A stretch of DNA of 64,000 nucleotides from Pseudomonas lopnurensis (GCF_015070855.1 NZ_JADDIX010000066.1:41300-105299); one strand, 5' to 3'; positions 24,977-34,072 are shown, numbered from the stretch's first letter. Notes: generated by a model from the letters alone, not told the origin. Made by a program: numbers and translations.

Positions 24977-25924
24977 ATGGATCGTCCTCAGTTTCGTGCG
25001 TACTTTCTGCATCCGCGCTTCTGGCCGCTCTGGCTGGGGCTGGGGCTGCTCTGGCTGCTGATCCAATTGCCCTATCCGCTGCTGCTGCGCATGGGGCGTG
25101 TCCTGGGTGCTCTGATGTACCGGGTGGCCGGTTCGCGCCGCTCGATCGCGCGGCGCAATCTGGAACTGTGTTTTCCCGAGGTCAGCGGCGAGCAGCGCGA
25201 GCGGCTGCTGCGCGAGAACTTCGCGTCCACCGGCATCGCCTTCTTCGAGATGGCCATGAGCTGGTGGTGGCCGCAGGCGCGTCTGCAGCGCCTGGCTCGG
25301 ATCGAGGGGCTGGAGCACCTGCAGCGGGCCCAGGCCGAGGGGCAGGGGGTGATCCTGATGGCCCTGCATTTCACCACGCTGGAAATCGGCGCCGCGCTGC
25401 TTGGCCAGCGCCATACCATCGACGGCATGTACCGCGAGCACAAGAACCCGGTATTCGATTTCGTCCAGCGCCGCGGGCGCGAGCGGCATAACCGCGACGC
25501 GACGGCCATCGAGCGCGAGGACGTGCGCGCCATGCTCAAGGTACTGCGCGCAGGCCGCGCCATCTGGTATGCGCCGGATCAGGACTATGGCCGCAAGCAG
25601 AGCCTGTTCGTGCCGCTGTTCGGCATCCAGGCGGCGACCGTCACCGCCACCAGCAAATTCGCCCGGCTGGGCAGGGCGCGGGTGATGCCCTTCACCCAGG
25701 AGCGGCTGGCGGATGGCTCGGGATACCGGCTGGTGATCCACCCGCCGCTGGAGGGTTTTCCCGGTGAGAGCGAGGAGGCCGATTGCCTGCGGATCAACCA
25801 GTGGGTCGAACAGGCGGTCAGTGCATTGCCCGAGCAGTACCTGTGGGCGCACCGGCGCTTCAAGACGCGGCCGACGGGTGAGCCCGGCCTCTACAAGAAG
25901 AAAAGGCGGCGCTTGGGGGCGTAG
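24977..25924 (+). CDS. lpxL: Lipid A biosynthesis acyltransferase (LpxL/HtrB family)
   Basis: 315 residues. One N-terminal membrane helix ('FWPLWLGLGLLWLLIQL') is followed by the LPLAT acyltransferase domain with the H-x4-E catalytic box 'HFTTLE' and 'IWYAPDQDYGRKQSLFVPLFG'. It adds a secondary acyl chain (laurate in HtrB homologues) to Kdo2-lipid IVA or a hydroxylated equivalent at the inner membrane. The start at 24977 is the ATG before MDRPQFRAYFLHP. The stop TAG (25922-25924) lies inside the GTAGGGTGGGC palindrome that follows. Confidence 0.92.
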   Translation: MDRPQFRAYFLHPRFWPLWLGLGLLWLLIQLPYPLLLRMGRVLGALMYRVAGSRRSIARRNLELCFPEVSGEQRERLLRENFASTGIAFFEMAMSWWWPQARLQRLARIEGLEHLQRAQAEGQGVILMALHFTTLEIGAALLGQRHTIDGMYREHKNPVFDFVQRRGRERHNRDATAIEREDVRAMLKVLRAGRAIWYAPDQDYGRKQSLFVPLFGIQAATVTATSKFARLGRARVMPFTQERLADGSGYRLVIHPPLEGFPGESEEADCLRINQWVEQAVSALPEQYLWAHRRFKTRPTGEPGLYKKKRRRLGA

Positions 25925-25982
25925 GGTGGGCTTCGGCCCACCATGGCGGAACGCGGCGTCTCTGGTGGGCTGAAGCCCACCC
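25921..25982. repeat. Inverted repeat of the GTAGGGTGGGC family
   Basis: GGTGGGCTTCGGCCCACC is a short palindrome, and TGGTGGGCTGAAGCCCACC follows it, giving a paired REP-like unit. It lies between the convergent lpxL and pirin genes and provides the lpxL stop codon. A single related unit is at 58198-58219. Confidence 0.65.
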
Positions 25983-25999
25983 GGATGAACTCCTTCGGC

Positions 26000-26842
26000 T
26001 CAAGCCAGCGTCCCATCGCGAAAATCCCGCAGGGCCTGCTCGATCTGCTCCCGGCTGTTCATCACGAACGGTCCGTACTGCACGATCGGTTCACCCAGCG
26101 GTTTGCCCGCCAGCAGCATGAGCCGCGCGCCGAGCCGGCTGTTCAGCTGCAGCTCGCCCTGATCGGACAACCGCACCAGTTGGCCCTTGCCCACGCTCTG
26201 TCCGCCTACCTGCAATTCGCCCTCGAACACGTACAGCAGCAACCGGTGCCCATCGGGAATGGTCGGCGCCAGCTGGCTGCCGGGTGGCAATTGCAGGTCG
26301 ATCAGGCAGGGCTCGGTATCCGGGCGTTGCACGACGCCGGCCTGCTCGATCTCGCCGACCTGCAGCTTTCCGGCGATGACCTTGGCCTCGATGCCGCCCG
26401 GCAGGCTCGCCCGTGGTATTTCGGCCGGTGCGAAGTCGCGGTAGCCGGGCTCGCCGAGCTTGGCGTGGGCGGGCAGGTTGAGCCAGAGCTGGAAGCCGCG
26501 CATGGTGCCCTGTTCCTGCTGCGGCATCTCGCTGTGGATGACGCCGCGGGCCGCGGTCATCCATTGCACGCCGCCGCTTTCCAACAGGCCGACATGGCCC
26601 ATGTGATCCTCGTGGCGCATGCGCCCTTCGAGCATGTAGGTGATGGTTTCGAAGCCGCGGTGCGGATGCGGCGGAAAGCCGGCGATGTACTCGTCCGGGT
26701 CGTTCGAGCCGAACTCGTCGAGCATCAGGAACGGGTCGAAGCATTCGACGCCGGCCCCGCCGAACACGCGGGTCAGGCTCACCCCGGCACCATCGGAGGT
26801 GGGGCGGCCGCGGGTGATGGAGATGATTTCGCGCAGGGACAT
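26000..26842 (-). CDS. Pirin family protein
   Basis: 280-residue bicupin. The pirin metal-binding residues are present in the N-terminal cupin: 'PPHPHRGFETITYML' and 'RGVIHSE'. The C-terminal pirin domain contains 'LPPGSQLAPTIPDGHRLLLYVFEGEL'. Bacterial pirins include quercetin 2,3-dioxygenases and redox-sensing regulators, so the substrate is uncertain. In PAO1 a pirin gene (PA3240) lies between the mlaA homologue and lpxL, as here. Confidence 0.9.
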   Translation of the reverse strand: MSLREIISITRGRPTSDGAGVSLTRVFGGAGVECFDPFLMLDEFGSNDPDEYIAGFPPHPHRGFETITYMLEGRMRHEDHMGHVGLLESGGVQWMTAARGVIHSEMPQQEQGTMRGFQLWLNLPAHAKLGEPGYRDFAPAEIPRASLPGGIEAKVIAGKLQVGEIEQAGVVQRPDTEPCLIDLQLPPGSQLAPTIPDGHRLLLYVFEGELQVGGQSVGKGQLVRLSDQGELQLNSRLGARLMLLAGKPLGEPIVQYGPFVMNSREQIEQALRDFRDGTLA

Positions 26843-26936
26843 GGTCGTCTTCCTCTGTGGGGTGTTTGGCGCAGAGTAGAACGGGCTGATCGATCGGTGG
26901 TCGCGGAATATTTCTCAAATAAATCGAATTGGTCGA

Positions 26937-27725
26937 TTATTCGCCGATCTGCAGTTCACGCGCGCGGCTGTAGACATAGCGTACCTTCTCGTACTCGAAC
27001 GGTGAGTTGAGCTGGCCATAGCGGAAATTGGTGGTATAGCGAATGTCCACCAGGCGCAGCGCGGTCAGGCCGAGTTCGCCGCCGCTGGCCTGGGCGTATT
27101 CGAGGTAGTCGACCTGCCGTTCGACGGCGAAGTCGCCTGCCAGCCCCAGCGTATCGCGCAGGGTGGACGGGCCGAGGGCGGGCAGGATCAGATAAGGTCC
27201 CTCGGGTACGCCCCAGTAGCCCAGGGTCTGTCCGAAGTCCTCCGGCTGGCGGGGCAGGCCCATGCGGGTGGCCGGATCCCACAGGCCGCCGACGCCGATG
27301 ATGCTGTTGAACAGCAACCGCGCCGTGGCATTCATCGCCCGCTTGCCCTTGAGTTGCAGGGTGCTGTTGACCAGGGTCGGGATCTCGCCCAGGTTGCTGA
27401 AAAAGTTGCTGACGCCCGTGCGCACCACCCGCGGTGTGACGTAAACGTAGCCGCGCACCGCCGGCAGCATCACCCACTGGTCGAGCCGGTAGTTGAAGTG
27501 GTACATGCGCCGGTTGAACGATTCGAAGGGGTCGTAGACGTCCAGCGCCTGGAAGGTGGCGCGTTCGAACTCGCGTTGGTCGAGGCCCGGGTTGAACTGC
27601 AGGTTGCGCAACGGATGGGTGAAGCCGTCTTCGTCGACGAAGGGCGTTTGTGCCTGGGCCATGGAGGTGGCCAGCAGCAGGGGTAGCAGCATCCATCTAG
27701 CAGAGCGTTGAAAAACTATCTGCAT
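26937..27725 (-). CDS. mlaA: MlaA/VacJ outer-membrane lipid asymmetry protein
   Basis: 262 residues from ATG 27725, or 251 from ATG 27692. The MlaA core is clear: 'YDPFESFNRRMYHFNYRLDQ', 'NSTLQLKGKRAMNATARLLFN' and 'EDFGQTLGYWGVPEGPYLILP'. MlaA removes phospholipid from the outer leaflet and passes it to MlaC. A signal peptide (LLPLLLATSMAQAQ) is present, but no lipobox Cys is seen, so this copy may not be a lipoprotein. Both possible ATGs lack a good ribosome-binding site, and codons 1-10 from 27725 lie inside the repeat element 27697-27844. The original 5' region may therefore have been replaced. Confidence 0.85.
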   Translation of the reverse strand: MQIVFQRSARWMLLPLLLATSMAQAQTPFVDEDGFTHPLRNLQFNPGLDQREFERATFQALDVYDPFESFNRRMYHFNYRLDQWVMLPAVRGYVYVTPRVVRTGVSNFFSNLGEIPTLVNSTLQLKGKRAMNATARLLFNSIIGVGGLWDPATRMGLPRQPEDFGQTLGYWGVPEGPYLILPALGPSTLRDTLGLAGDFAVERQVDYLEYAQASGGELGLTALRLVDIRYTTNFRYGQLNSPFEYEKVRYVYSRARELQIGE

Positions 27726-27844
27726 TGGCAATACTGCGTTAAAAAAAGCCTCAAAATGCTCATTTACAGCGCATAAACTCCGTTTTTTCGGCTGTTTTTG
27801 CCTTGTCTTGCCTGCCTCGCCTACGTTTTTCACCAGTCTGTCAG
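27697..27844. mobile_element. MITE-like element with about 20-bp imperfect TIRs
   Basis: 148 bp flanked by CTAGCAGAGCGTTGAAAAAC (27697-27716) and the inverse of CTGACAGACTGGTGAAAAAC (27825-27844), about 15 of 20 matching. The core, read on the minus strand, shares GGAGTTTA, GTAAATGAGCATTT and TTTTTAACGCAGT with the element at 22786-22926. It lies exactly between the hydrolase stop (27841-27843) and the mlaA coding start, touching both. Confidence 0.7.
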
Positions 27845-29133
27845 CCACGGAAGAACTCCAGCATGTGCTCGGCGTTGACGCGGTATTCGAGATTGCCGCA
27901 GTGGCCGCCGCGCGGGTAAAGCGTCAGGCGCTCGCCCAGGGTGCGGCGCAGGAAGCCGATATCGCCAGGGCCGAGGATGACGTCGTCGGCGTTGTGCATC
28001 ACCGCGATCTTTGGACTTTGCCGCAGATAGTCCTCGAGTGCGTAGAGGCTGACCTGCTGCACCAGTTGCGCCAGGCTGCCGCCGTCGTATTGCGCGCGCC
28101 ACATGGGGATCAGCTGTTCGGTGATGTAGCAGTCGAAGTTGCACAGCAGGGCGCGCTTGAAGAACGGCTCCAGGCGAGTGCCTTCGTTGATCGGGTAGTC
28201 CTGGGGAACGATCAGGCCGCGCCGGTTGATCAGGTCGGAGGTGAACGTGATGTCGGCGACGGAGAAGCGGAACACCGAGCCGATCAGCATGGCCATCTGC
28301 TCGTCGCTGAGCTTCAGCGGTGACTGCTGGAAGTCGTAGAGCATCGCCTCGTCGAGATCGATATGGCCCCGCTGCCGGTAGTAGCGGGTGAGTTTTTCCA
28401 GCACCACCTCGTAGAACGTGGTGTTGTCGTCGATGCCCTCGACGCGGGTCTGCACCAGTTTGTCCAGGTTGCTGATCGAAGTGTAGAGATTCACCGGCGG
28501 ATTGATCAGCAACACCTTCTTGAAATTGAAGCTGCGACGCGTCTCATCCAGCTGGCTGACGAAGGCGGCATTCAGCGCGCCGAGGCTGTAACCGGTGAGG
28601 TGGAACTCGGTGACCGGCAGCCTGGGGTGCTGGGCGCGTACGGCCTGCATGACCCGGTACAGGTCTTGCGCATCGTCGCTGCTGAGGCCGGGCGTGGCAT
28701 AGCGCGAGGCGGCGGATATGAAGTCGTAGCTGGTGGGCGAGGAGAGCTGCACGACGTGGTAGCCGGCACCGTAGAACAGCCGTTTCAGCGACTCCGTCTT
28801 GCCGTTGGAATAATGCCCGCCGGTGCCGGAAATGATGAAGATCAGCGGTGCCGGGCCGCTCTGGCGCGCCAGGCGATAGCGCAGCCGCTTGACCGCCCAG
28901 AAGCTGTCGGGAAGGCCGAATTCCCGTTCCGGACGCAGGCGCAGGCTGTAGTCGGCCTGGTCGATATCCTCGTCGCTCGGGACCTGCATGCGCAGGCCGG
29001 GCGGCGTGGTGGCGATGGTGGCTTCGAAAGGATTGCCCAGCGGGAAGCCGTATTCGGCGGCGCTCAGGTCTGCGGCGTGAGCCGGCGCGACGACCAGCGC
29101 GAGCAGGGCAGTCAGGCGCAACAACAACGGCAT
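27841..29133 (-). CDS. Secreted alpha/beta hydrolase
   Basis: 430 residues with a signal peptide (MPLLLRLTALLALVVAPAHA). The alpha/beta hydrolase fold shows 'PLIFIISGTGG' for the oxyanion strand, a nucleophile elbow 'LTGYSLGALNAAF', and a late 'LYPRGGHCGNLEY' with the probable catalytic His. Substrate is unknown; a periplasmic esterase or lipase-like role fits. It lies next to mlaA, as its PAO1 counterpart (PA3238, from memory) does, so a link to envelope lipid handling is possible. Its TGA is formed at the edge of the repeat element. Confidence 0.8.
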   Translation of the reverse strand: MPLLLRLTALLALVVAPAHAADLSAAEYGFPLGNPFEATIATTPPGLRMQVPSDEDIDQADYSLRLRPEREFGLPDSFWAVKRLRYRLARQSGPAPLIFIISGTGGHYSNGKTESLKRLFYGAGYHVVQLSSPTSYDFISAASRYATPGLSSDDAQDLYRVMQAVRAQHPRLPVTEFHLTGYSLGALNAAFVSQLDETRRSFNFKKVLLINPPVNLYTSISNLDKLVQTRVEGIDDNTTFYEVVLEKLTRYYRQRGHIDLDEAMLYDFQQSPLKLSDEQMAMLIGSVFRFSVADITFTSDLINRRGLIVPQDYPINEGTRLEPFFKRALLCNFDCYITEQLIPMWRAQYDGGSLAQLVQQVSLYALEDYLRQSPKIAVMHNADDVILGPGDIGFLRRTLGERLTLYPRGGHCGNLEYRVNAEHMLEFFRG

Positions 29134-29365
29134 GATGCTTCTCCATAAACGAGCCCAGCGTGGCCCGTGGCATGGTGCCGGCGAGCGTCTCGCGGCCTCT
29201 TTCCCAATCAGACCTGCATTGGCCCCAAGTGCAAGCCAACATCACTATGGCAGCATCCCGTCGATTTCGATCCCCGCGCCTGGCGAAACCGCGTACGTTT
29301 GCTCGCCAACCGGCGGTTACGCCTGGTGATGCAGGCAGGCGCGGGCGGGAATTTCGCTCGTGCGC

Positions 29366-29540
29366 CGGGGCGCGCTCGAAACGCTGCCAGATCCTTTCAT
29401 GCACGTGAGAACCGACGGAGTTGCACAGCGGCTCCACCACCGCCACCAATCCTCCGATCACGACGCTGCCGGTCAGCGCGTAGGTCACCGAGAAAGCGAT
29501 GCAGAAGTGCATCAGGGTGAACCGTCACGGGCTTGAGCAT
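29366..29540 (-). pseudogene. DUF2061 membrane protein gene, frameshifted
   Basis: The minus strand from ATG 29512 encodes 'MHFCIAFSVTYALTGSVVIG' and 'HVHERIWQRFERA', typical of the small DUF2061 membrane proteins. A natural start, ATG 29540, encodes MLKPVT and then runs out of frame. Removing one base of the CC at 29522-29523 joins them as 'MLKPVTFTLMHFCIAF', the expected family N-terminus. No stop follows in the normal place either; the frame runs into the hydrolase gene. So it is a recent pseudogene or carries a sequencing error. Remaining bases 29541-29603 show nothing. Confidence 0.6.
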
Positions 29541-29603
29541 CGCACGCCTCGTCGTGCCGATCGAGATTGTTCTCATGCTTCGCGCGGTCTGCTCCAGGGG
29601 TGC

Positions 29604-29636
29604 CAATGTCGGAAATCAACGATTTCCATCTGCGAC
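29604..29636. promoter_or_regulatory. Palindrome upstream of yjcH-actP
   Basis: GGAAATC-AAC-GATTTCC (29609-29625) is a perfect 7-bp inverted repeat. Outer bases ATGTCG and CGACAT also pair if a 6-base bulge is allowed. It lies about 185 bases before yjcH and could be an operator or a leader hairpin. The regulator is unknown. The remainder of the gap to 29819 shows no gene. Confidence 0.4.
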
Positions 29637-29819
29637 ATAGTGCCACACTATTTGTGTTTGGAATTGTTTCAAGGCGCCATGCTGCGCGGTTCGACGGCTC
29701 TACCACGGGCATCTCCGCAGGTCGCATTCAGACCAAAGTCGGGTGGTGTTCGCCTTGCCCGAGCCTAAAGTAGCCGGCCTGCCCCATCAGGGGGTTAGCG
29801 ACCGTGGAGACAGATTCCA

Positions 29820-30134
29820 ATGCACAATGACAATGTTTACCGGCAGATCTATGCCAATCCGCGTTTCCAGGAGCTGGTGGCCAAGCGCGGGCGTTTCGCC
29901 TGGCTGCTGTCTGCCGTCATGCTTGGGGCTTACCTTGCCTTTATCTTGCTGATCGCTTTCGAGCCACACATCCTCGGCATTCCTGTTTCGGCAGGCAGCG
30001 TCACCACCTGGGGCATCCCGGTGGGCGTCGGTGTGATCTTCATGGCCTTCATCCTGACCGGCGTCTATGTACAGCGCGCCAACGGCGAGTTCGATCGCAT
30101 CAACCAGGAAATCCTCGACGAGGCTCAGAAATAA
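29820..30134 (+). CDS. yjcH: DUF485 small membrane protein YjcH
   Basis: 104 residues with two transmembrane helices ('[20 protein letters not shown]' and '[20 protein letters not shown]') separated by a short periplasmic loop, the DUF485 pattern. It always accompanies the acetate permease ActP. Its TAA overlaps the actP ATG by one base, so translation is coupled. GGAG lies 11 bases upstream of the ATG. Confidence 0.94.
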   Translation: MHNDNVYRQIYANPRFQELVAKRGRFAWLLSAVMLGAYLAFILLIAFEPHILGIPVSAGSVTTWGIPVGVGVIFMAFILTGVYVQRANGEFDRINQEILDEAQK

Positions 30135-31789
30135 TGATCGCGCGTCTTCTGATGGCTGCCGCCGCGTTGGCAGTCTCGCCGGCACTGTTTGCCGATGCGA
30201 TTACCGGCGAAGTACAGAAACAGGCAACCAATTACACCGCCATCGCCATGTTCGTGGTGTTCATCGCCTTCACCATGGGCATCACCAAGTGGGCGGCCAA
30301 GCGCAACACCTCCACATCCGACTACTACACCGCCGGCGGCAGCATCACCGGCTTTCAGAACGGGTTGGCGATCGCCGGTGACTTCATGTCCGCGGCATCC
30401 TTCCTGGGTATTTCCGCGCTGGTCTACACCAGCGGCTATGACGGCCTGATCTACTCCATCGGCTTCCTCGTCGGTTGGCCGATCATCCTGTTCCTGATGG
30501 CCGAGCGCCTGCGCAACCTGGGCAAGTTCACCTTCTCCGACGTGGCGTCCTACCGTCTGGGCCAGACGCAGATCCGCCTGCTCTCGGCTTTCGGTTCGCT
30601 GATCGTGGTGGCCTTCTACCTGATCGCGCAGATGGTCGGCGCCGGCAAGCTGATCCAGCTGCTGTTCGGCCTGGACTACTACGTCGCCGTGGTGCTGGTC
30701 GGCGTGCTGATGGTCATGTACGTGCTGTTCGGCGGCATGCTGGCGACCACCTGGGTGCAGATCATCAAGGCGGTGCTGCTGCTCTCCGGTGCGAGCTTCA
30801 TGGCCATCATGGTGATGAAGAGCGTCGGCTTCGACTTCGGCAGCCTGTTCGCCGAAGCGGTGAAGATCCATGAGAAGGGCGCCCAGATCATGAGCCCCGG
30901 CGGCCTGGTGTCCGACCCGATCTCCGCGATTTCCCTGGGCCTGGCACTGATGTTCGGTACCGCCGGCCTGCCGCACATCCTGATGCGCTTCTTCACCGTG
31001 TCCGACGCCAAGGAAGCGCGCAAGAGCGTGTTCTACGCCACCGGGTTCATCGGCTACTTCTACATCCTGACCTTCATCATCGGCTTCGGCGCGATCCTGC
31101 TGGTCAGCACCAACCCGGACTTCAAGGACGTGACCGGCGCCATCGTCGGCGGCACCAACATGGTCGCCATCCACCTGGCCAGCGCGGTGGGCGGCAACCT
31201 GTTCCTCGGCTTCATCTCCGCTGTAGCGTTCGCCACCATTCTCGCCGTCGTGGCGGGTCTGACCCTGGCCGGTGCCTCCGCGGTCTCCCATGACCTGTAC
31301 GCCTGCGTCATCAAGCAGGGCAAGGCCAAGGAAGAGGACGAGATGCGCGTGACCAAGCTGACGACGCTGACCCTGGGCGTGGTGGCGATCCTGCTCGGGA
31401 TCATCTTCGAGAAGCAGAATATCGCGTTCATGGTGGGCCTGGCGTTCTCCATCGCGGCCAGCTGCAACTTCCCGGTGCTCTTCCTTTCCATGTACTGGAA
31501 AGGCCTGAGCACCCGTGGCGCGCTGTTCGGCGGCTCGCTGGGGCTGTTCACCGCGCTGCTGCTGACCATCATCAGCCCGACCGTGTGGGTCGACGTGTTC
31601 GGCTACGCCGAGGCGATCTTCCCCTACAAGTATCCGGCGCTGTTCTCGATGATCGCGGCCTTCGTCGGCATCTGGTTCTTCTCGGTCACCGACAAGTCCA
31701 AGCGTGCGGGGGAAGAGCGCGAGCGTTTCTTCGCGCAGTTCGTCCGCTCGCAGACCGGCCTGGGTGCCACCGGCGCCGTCGCTCACTGA
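30134..31789 (+). CDS. actP: Acetate/cation symporter ActP
   Basis: 551-residue sodium:solute symporter (SSS family) with an N-terminal signal-like helix and about 13 membrane segments. Recognisable blocks are '[30 protein letters not shown]'-type sequence near residue 60 and '[19 protein letters not shown]' near 385. It imports acetate and other short-chain carboxylates. The final charged tail '[20 protein letters not shown]' is typical. It is paired with yjcH, as in PAO1 PA3235-PA3234. Confidence 0.94.
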   Translation: MIARLLMAAAALAVSPALFADAITGEVQKQATNYTAIAMFVVFIAFTMGITKWAAKRNTSTSDYYTAGGSITGFQNGLAIAGDFMSAASFLGISALVYTSGYDGLIYSIGFLVGWPIILFLMAERLRNLGKFTFSDVASYRLGQTQIRLLSAFGSLIVVAFYLIAQMVGAGKLIQLLFGLDYYVAVVLVGVLMVMYVLFGGMLATTWVQIIKAVLLLSGASFMAIMVMKSVGFDFGSLFAEAVKIHEKGAQIMSPGGLVSDPISAISLGLALMFGTAGLPHILMRFFTVSDAKEARKSVFYATGFIGYFYILTFIIGFGAILLVSTNPDFKDVTGAIVGGTNMVAIHLASAVGGNLFLGFISAVAFATILAVVAGLTLAGASAVSHDLYACVIKQGKAKEEDEMRVTKLTTLTLGVVAILLGIIFEKQNIAFMVGLAFSIAASCNFPVLFLSMYWKGLSTRGALFGGSLGLFTALLLTIISPTVWVDVFGYAEAIFPYKYPALFSMIAAFVGIWFFSVTDKSKRAGEERERFFAQFVRSQTGLGATGAVAH

Positions 31790-31811
31790 CGGTGGCTCGC
31801 GGCACACCGAA

Positions 31812-31837
31812 GGGCAGCCCACGGGCTGCCCCTTTTT
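31812..31837 (+). terminator. Intrinsic terminator of yjcH-actP
   Basis: GGGCAGCC (31812-31819) pairs with GGCTGCCC (31824-31831) over a CACG loop, followed by CTTTTTATT. A strong stem with a T-run, 22 bases after the actP stop. Confidence 0.88.
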
Positions 31838-31985
31838 ATTCTCATACCCGCTCGCCTCGACTCACCGGTCAGCCCCATGGGCCGCGGGTTTGCCCTCGTC
31901 ATTCATCACCCTGATGGATGCCTTTGCCCACCGGCTCCTTCGTTAGACTCGCTGCCATTACCGAACGAAAGAAGGCAGCAGAACG

Positions 31986-32795
31986 ATGCACAATCGCATG
32001 ATGATCACAGGTGCCGGCTCCGGACTCGGGCGCGAGATCGCCCTGCGTTGGGCGCGCGACGGCTGGCAACTGGCGCTCTCCGACGTCAACGAGAGCGGGC
32101 TGGCGCACACCCTGCAGATGGTGCGCGAGGCCGGTGGCGATGGTTTCACCATGCGCTGCGACGTGCGCGACTACAGCCAACTGGTCGCCTTCGCCCAGGC
32201 CTGCGAGGAGAAGCTCGGCGGCATCGATATCCTGGTCAACAATGCCGGCGTGGCGTCCGGTGGTTTCTTCGACGAGCTGTCGCTGGAAGACTGGGACTGG
32301 CAGATCGCGATCAACCTGATGGGCGTGGTCAAGGGCTGCAAGGCCTTCCTGCCGCTGGTGCAGAAGAGCAAGGGCAAAATCATCAACATCGCCTCCATGG
32401 CCGCGCTGATGCAGGCGCCCGGCATGAGCAACTACAACGTCGCCAAGGCCGGCGTGGTGGCGCTGTCGGAAAGCCTGCTGGTCGAACTGCGCCAGGCGGA
32501 GGTGAGCGTGCACGTGGTCTGTCCGTCGTTCTTCCAGACCAACCTGATGGATTCCTATCGCGGCCCGACGCCGAACATGAAAGCGCAGATCGGCAAGCTG
32601 CTGGAGGCTTCGCCGATCACCGCGGCGGACATCGCCGACTATATCCACCAGCAGGTCGCCAAGGGCGAGTTCATGATCCTGCCCCACGACGAGGGCCGTA
32701 TGGCCTGGAAGGTCAAGCAGCAGAACCCGCAGGCCATCTACGACGAGATGGCGGTGCTGGCGGGGAAGAAGCGCAGCAAGAGCAAGGCGCTCTAG
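31986..32795 (+). CDS. Short-chain dehydrogenase/reductase
   Basis: 269-residue classical SDR. The NAD(P) motif 'MITGAGSGLGREIALR', the structural 'LVNNAGVASGG' and the catalytic 'SNYNVAKAGV' (Tyr-x3-Lys, with Ser in 'NIASMAAL') are all present. Substrate is unknown. The ATG follows GAAGG at suitable spacing. It is transcribed on its own after the actP terminator, with a basic Lys/Ser-rich tail. Confidence 0.9.
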   Translation: MHNRMMITGAGSGLGREIALRWARDGWQLALSDVNESGLAHTLQMVREAGGDGFTMRCDVRDYSQLVAFAQACEEKLGGIDILVNNAGVASGGFFDELSLEDWDWQIAINLMGVVKGCKAFLPLVQKSKGKIINIASMAALMQAPGMSNYNVAKAGVVALSESLLVELRQAEVSVHVVCPSFFQTNLMDSYRGPTPNMKAQIGKLLEASPITAADIADYIHQQVAKGEFMILPHDEGRMAWKVKQQNPQAIYDEMAVLAGKKRSKSKAL

Positions 32796-32908
32796 CTTCG
32801 ACGAGGTGGCTGCGTCCGGATGCTGTCGGCGCCTGAGCGCGGCCCGGTTGCCCGAAGACCGGCCGGGGAGTAGGGTTGCCTGTCCGGCTTCTGTCGTAAC
32901 CCAATGGA

Positions 32909-34072
32909 TTGCTTGTGAAATTTCCCTCCCGCGGACTGTTGATGCTGGCCTTGGTGCTGGCCGCGATCAACCTGCGTCCTGGCATCACCTCGTTCGCGCC
33001 GTTGATCGAGCGCATCGCCGAGGAACTGAACCTTTCCCGTGGTCTGATCAGCCTGACCACCGCCTTGCCCGTGCTGCTGATGGGGTTGCTGGCGCCCCTG
33101 GCGCCGCGCCTGGCGGTGCGCTTCGGCCTGGAGCGCAGCATCGCGCTCTGCCTCGGACTGATTTGCGTGGCCTTGCTGCTGCGGCTGTTCGGTCATGGCG
33201 CCGGCCTGCTGATCTTCACCGCCGCGCTGGTCGGCGCCGGGATCGCCGTGGCCGGGCCGCTCTTGTCGGGCTTCATCAAGCGCCACTTCGTCGAACGCAT
33301 GGGCCAGACCGCGGCCTGGTACTCGCTGAGCATGGCGGTCGGCGGCACCCTGGGCGTGGTGCTGACGGCGCCGGCGACCGAGGCGATGAACCAGCAATGG
33401 ACCTGGGGGCTGGCGCTCTGGGCGCTACCGGCGTTCGCGGCACTGCTGGTCTGGCTGCGCTTGCCGAATCAGCCGGAAGCCGCGAGCCATGATCGCGCCG
33501 GTTTGCCCTGGAAGGAACCGCGCGCCTGGCTGATCAGCTTTTATTTCGCGCTGCAGGCCGGGCTGTTCTATGCCCTGGCCACCTGGCTGGTGGCGCGCTA
33601 CCACGAGGCTGGCTACAGCCTGTTGCGCAGCAACACCTTCTTCAGCGGCTTCATGCTCATCGGTCTACCGAGTGCGTTCGCCATGCCCTGGCTGGCGCAG
33701 CGCCTGGGCAAGCGTCACCTGCTATTGGCCACCTGCGGCGTGATGGCGACGGTGTGCCTGGCGCTGATCGCCTTGCTGCCGGGCTGGCAACCGCTGCTGG
33801 TGTGCATGCTGCTCGGTGTCGCGTTGAACGGCACGTTTTCGCTGTCGCTGGTCTTGCCGATGTACGAGGCGAGCACACCGCTGGCGGTCAGCCGGCTGAC
33901 CGCGATGATGCTGTGCACCGGTTACTGCCTGGCCTGCCTGACGCCCGTGCTGGCCGGGCTCGGCCGCGACCTGGCCGGCGACTATCGCGTGCCGTTCCTG
34001 GTGCTGATGGGCATGGCGGCGGGCATGGCGCTACTGGCGCTGCAACTGCGTCCACGGCCTGCGGCGTGCTGA
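32909..34072 (+). CDS. MFS transporter, CynX/NimT type
   Basis: 387 residues, predicted 12 membrane helices, of the MFS branch that includes CynX and the 2-nitroimidazole exporter NimT. The typical N-terminus 'LVLAAINLRPGITSFAPLI' and the 'LPVLLMGLLAPLAPRLAVRF' loop between helices 2 and 3 are visible. It starts with TTG (32909) or GTG (32915); neither has a strong ribosome-binding site. Cargo is unknown. Confidence 0.85.
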   Translation: MLVKFPSRGLLMLALVLAAINLRPGITSFAPLIERIAEELNLSRGLISLTTALPVLLMGLLAPLAPRLAVRFGLERSIALCLGLICVALLLRLFGHGAGLLIFTAALVGAGIAVAGPLLSGFIKRHFVERMGQTAAWYSLSMAVGGTLGVVLTAPATEAMNQQWTWGLALWALPAFAALLVWLRLPNQPEAASHDRAGLPWKEPRAWLISFYFALQAGLFYALATWLVARYHEAGYSLLRSNTFFSGFMLIGLPSAFAMPWLAQRLGKRHLLLATCGVMATVCLALIALLPGWQPLLVCMLLGVALNGTFSLSLVLPMYEASTPLAVSRLTAMMLCTGYCLACLTPVLAGLGRDLAGDYRVPFLVLMGMAAGMALLALQLRPRPAAC

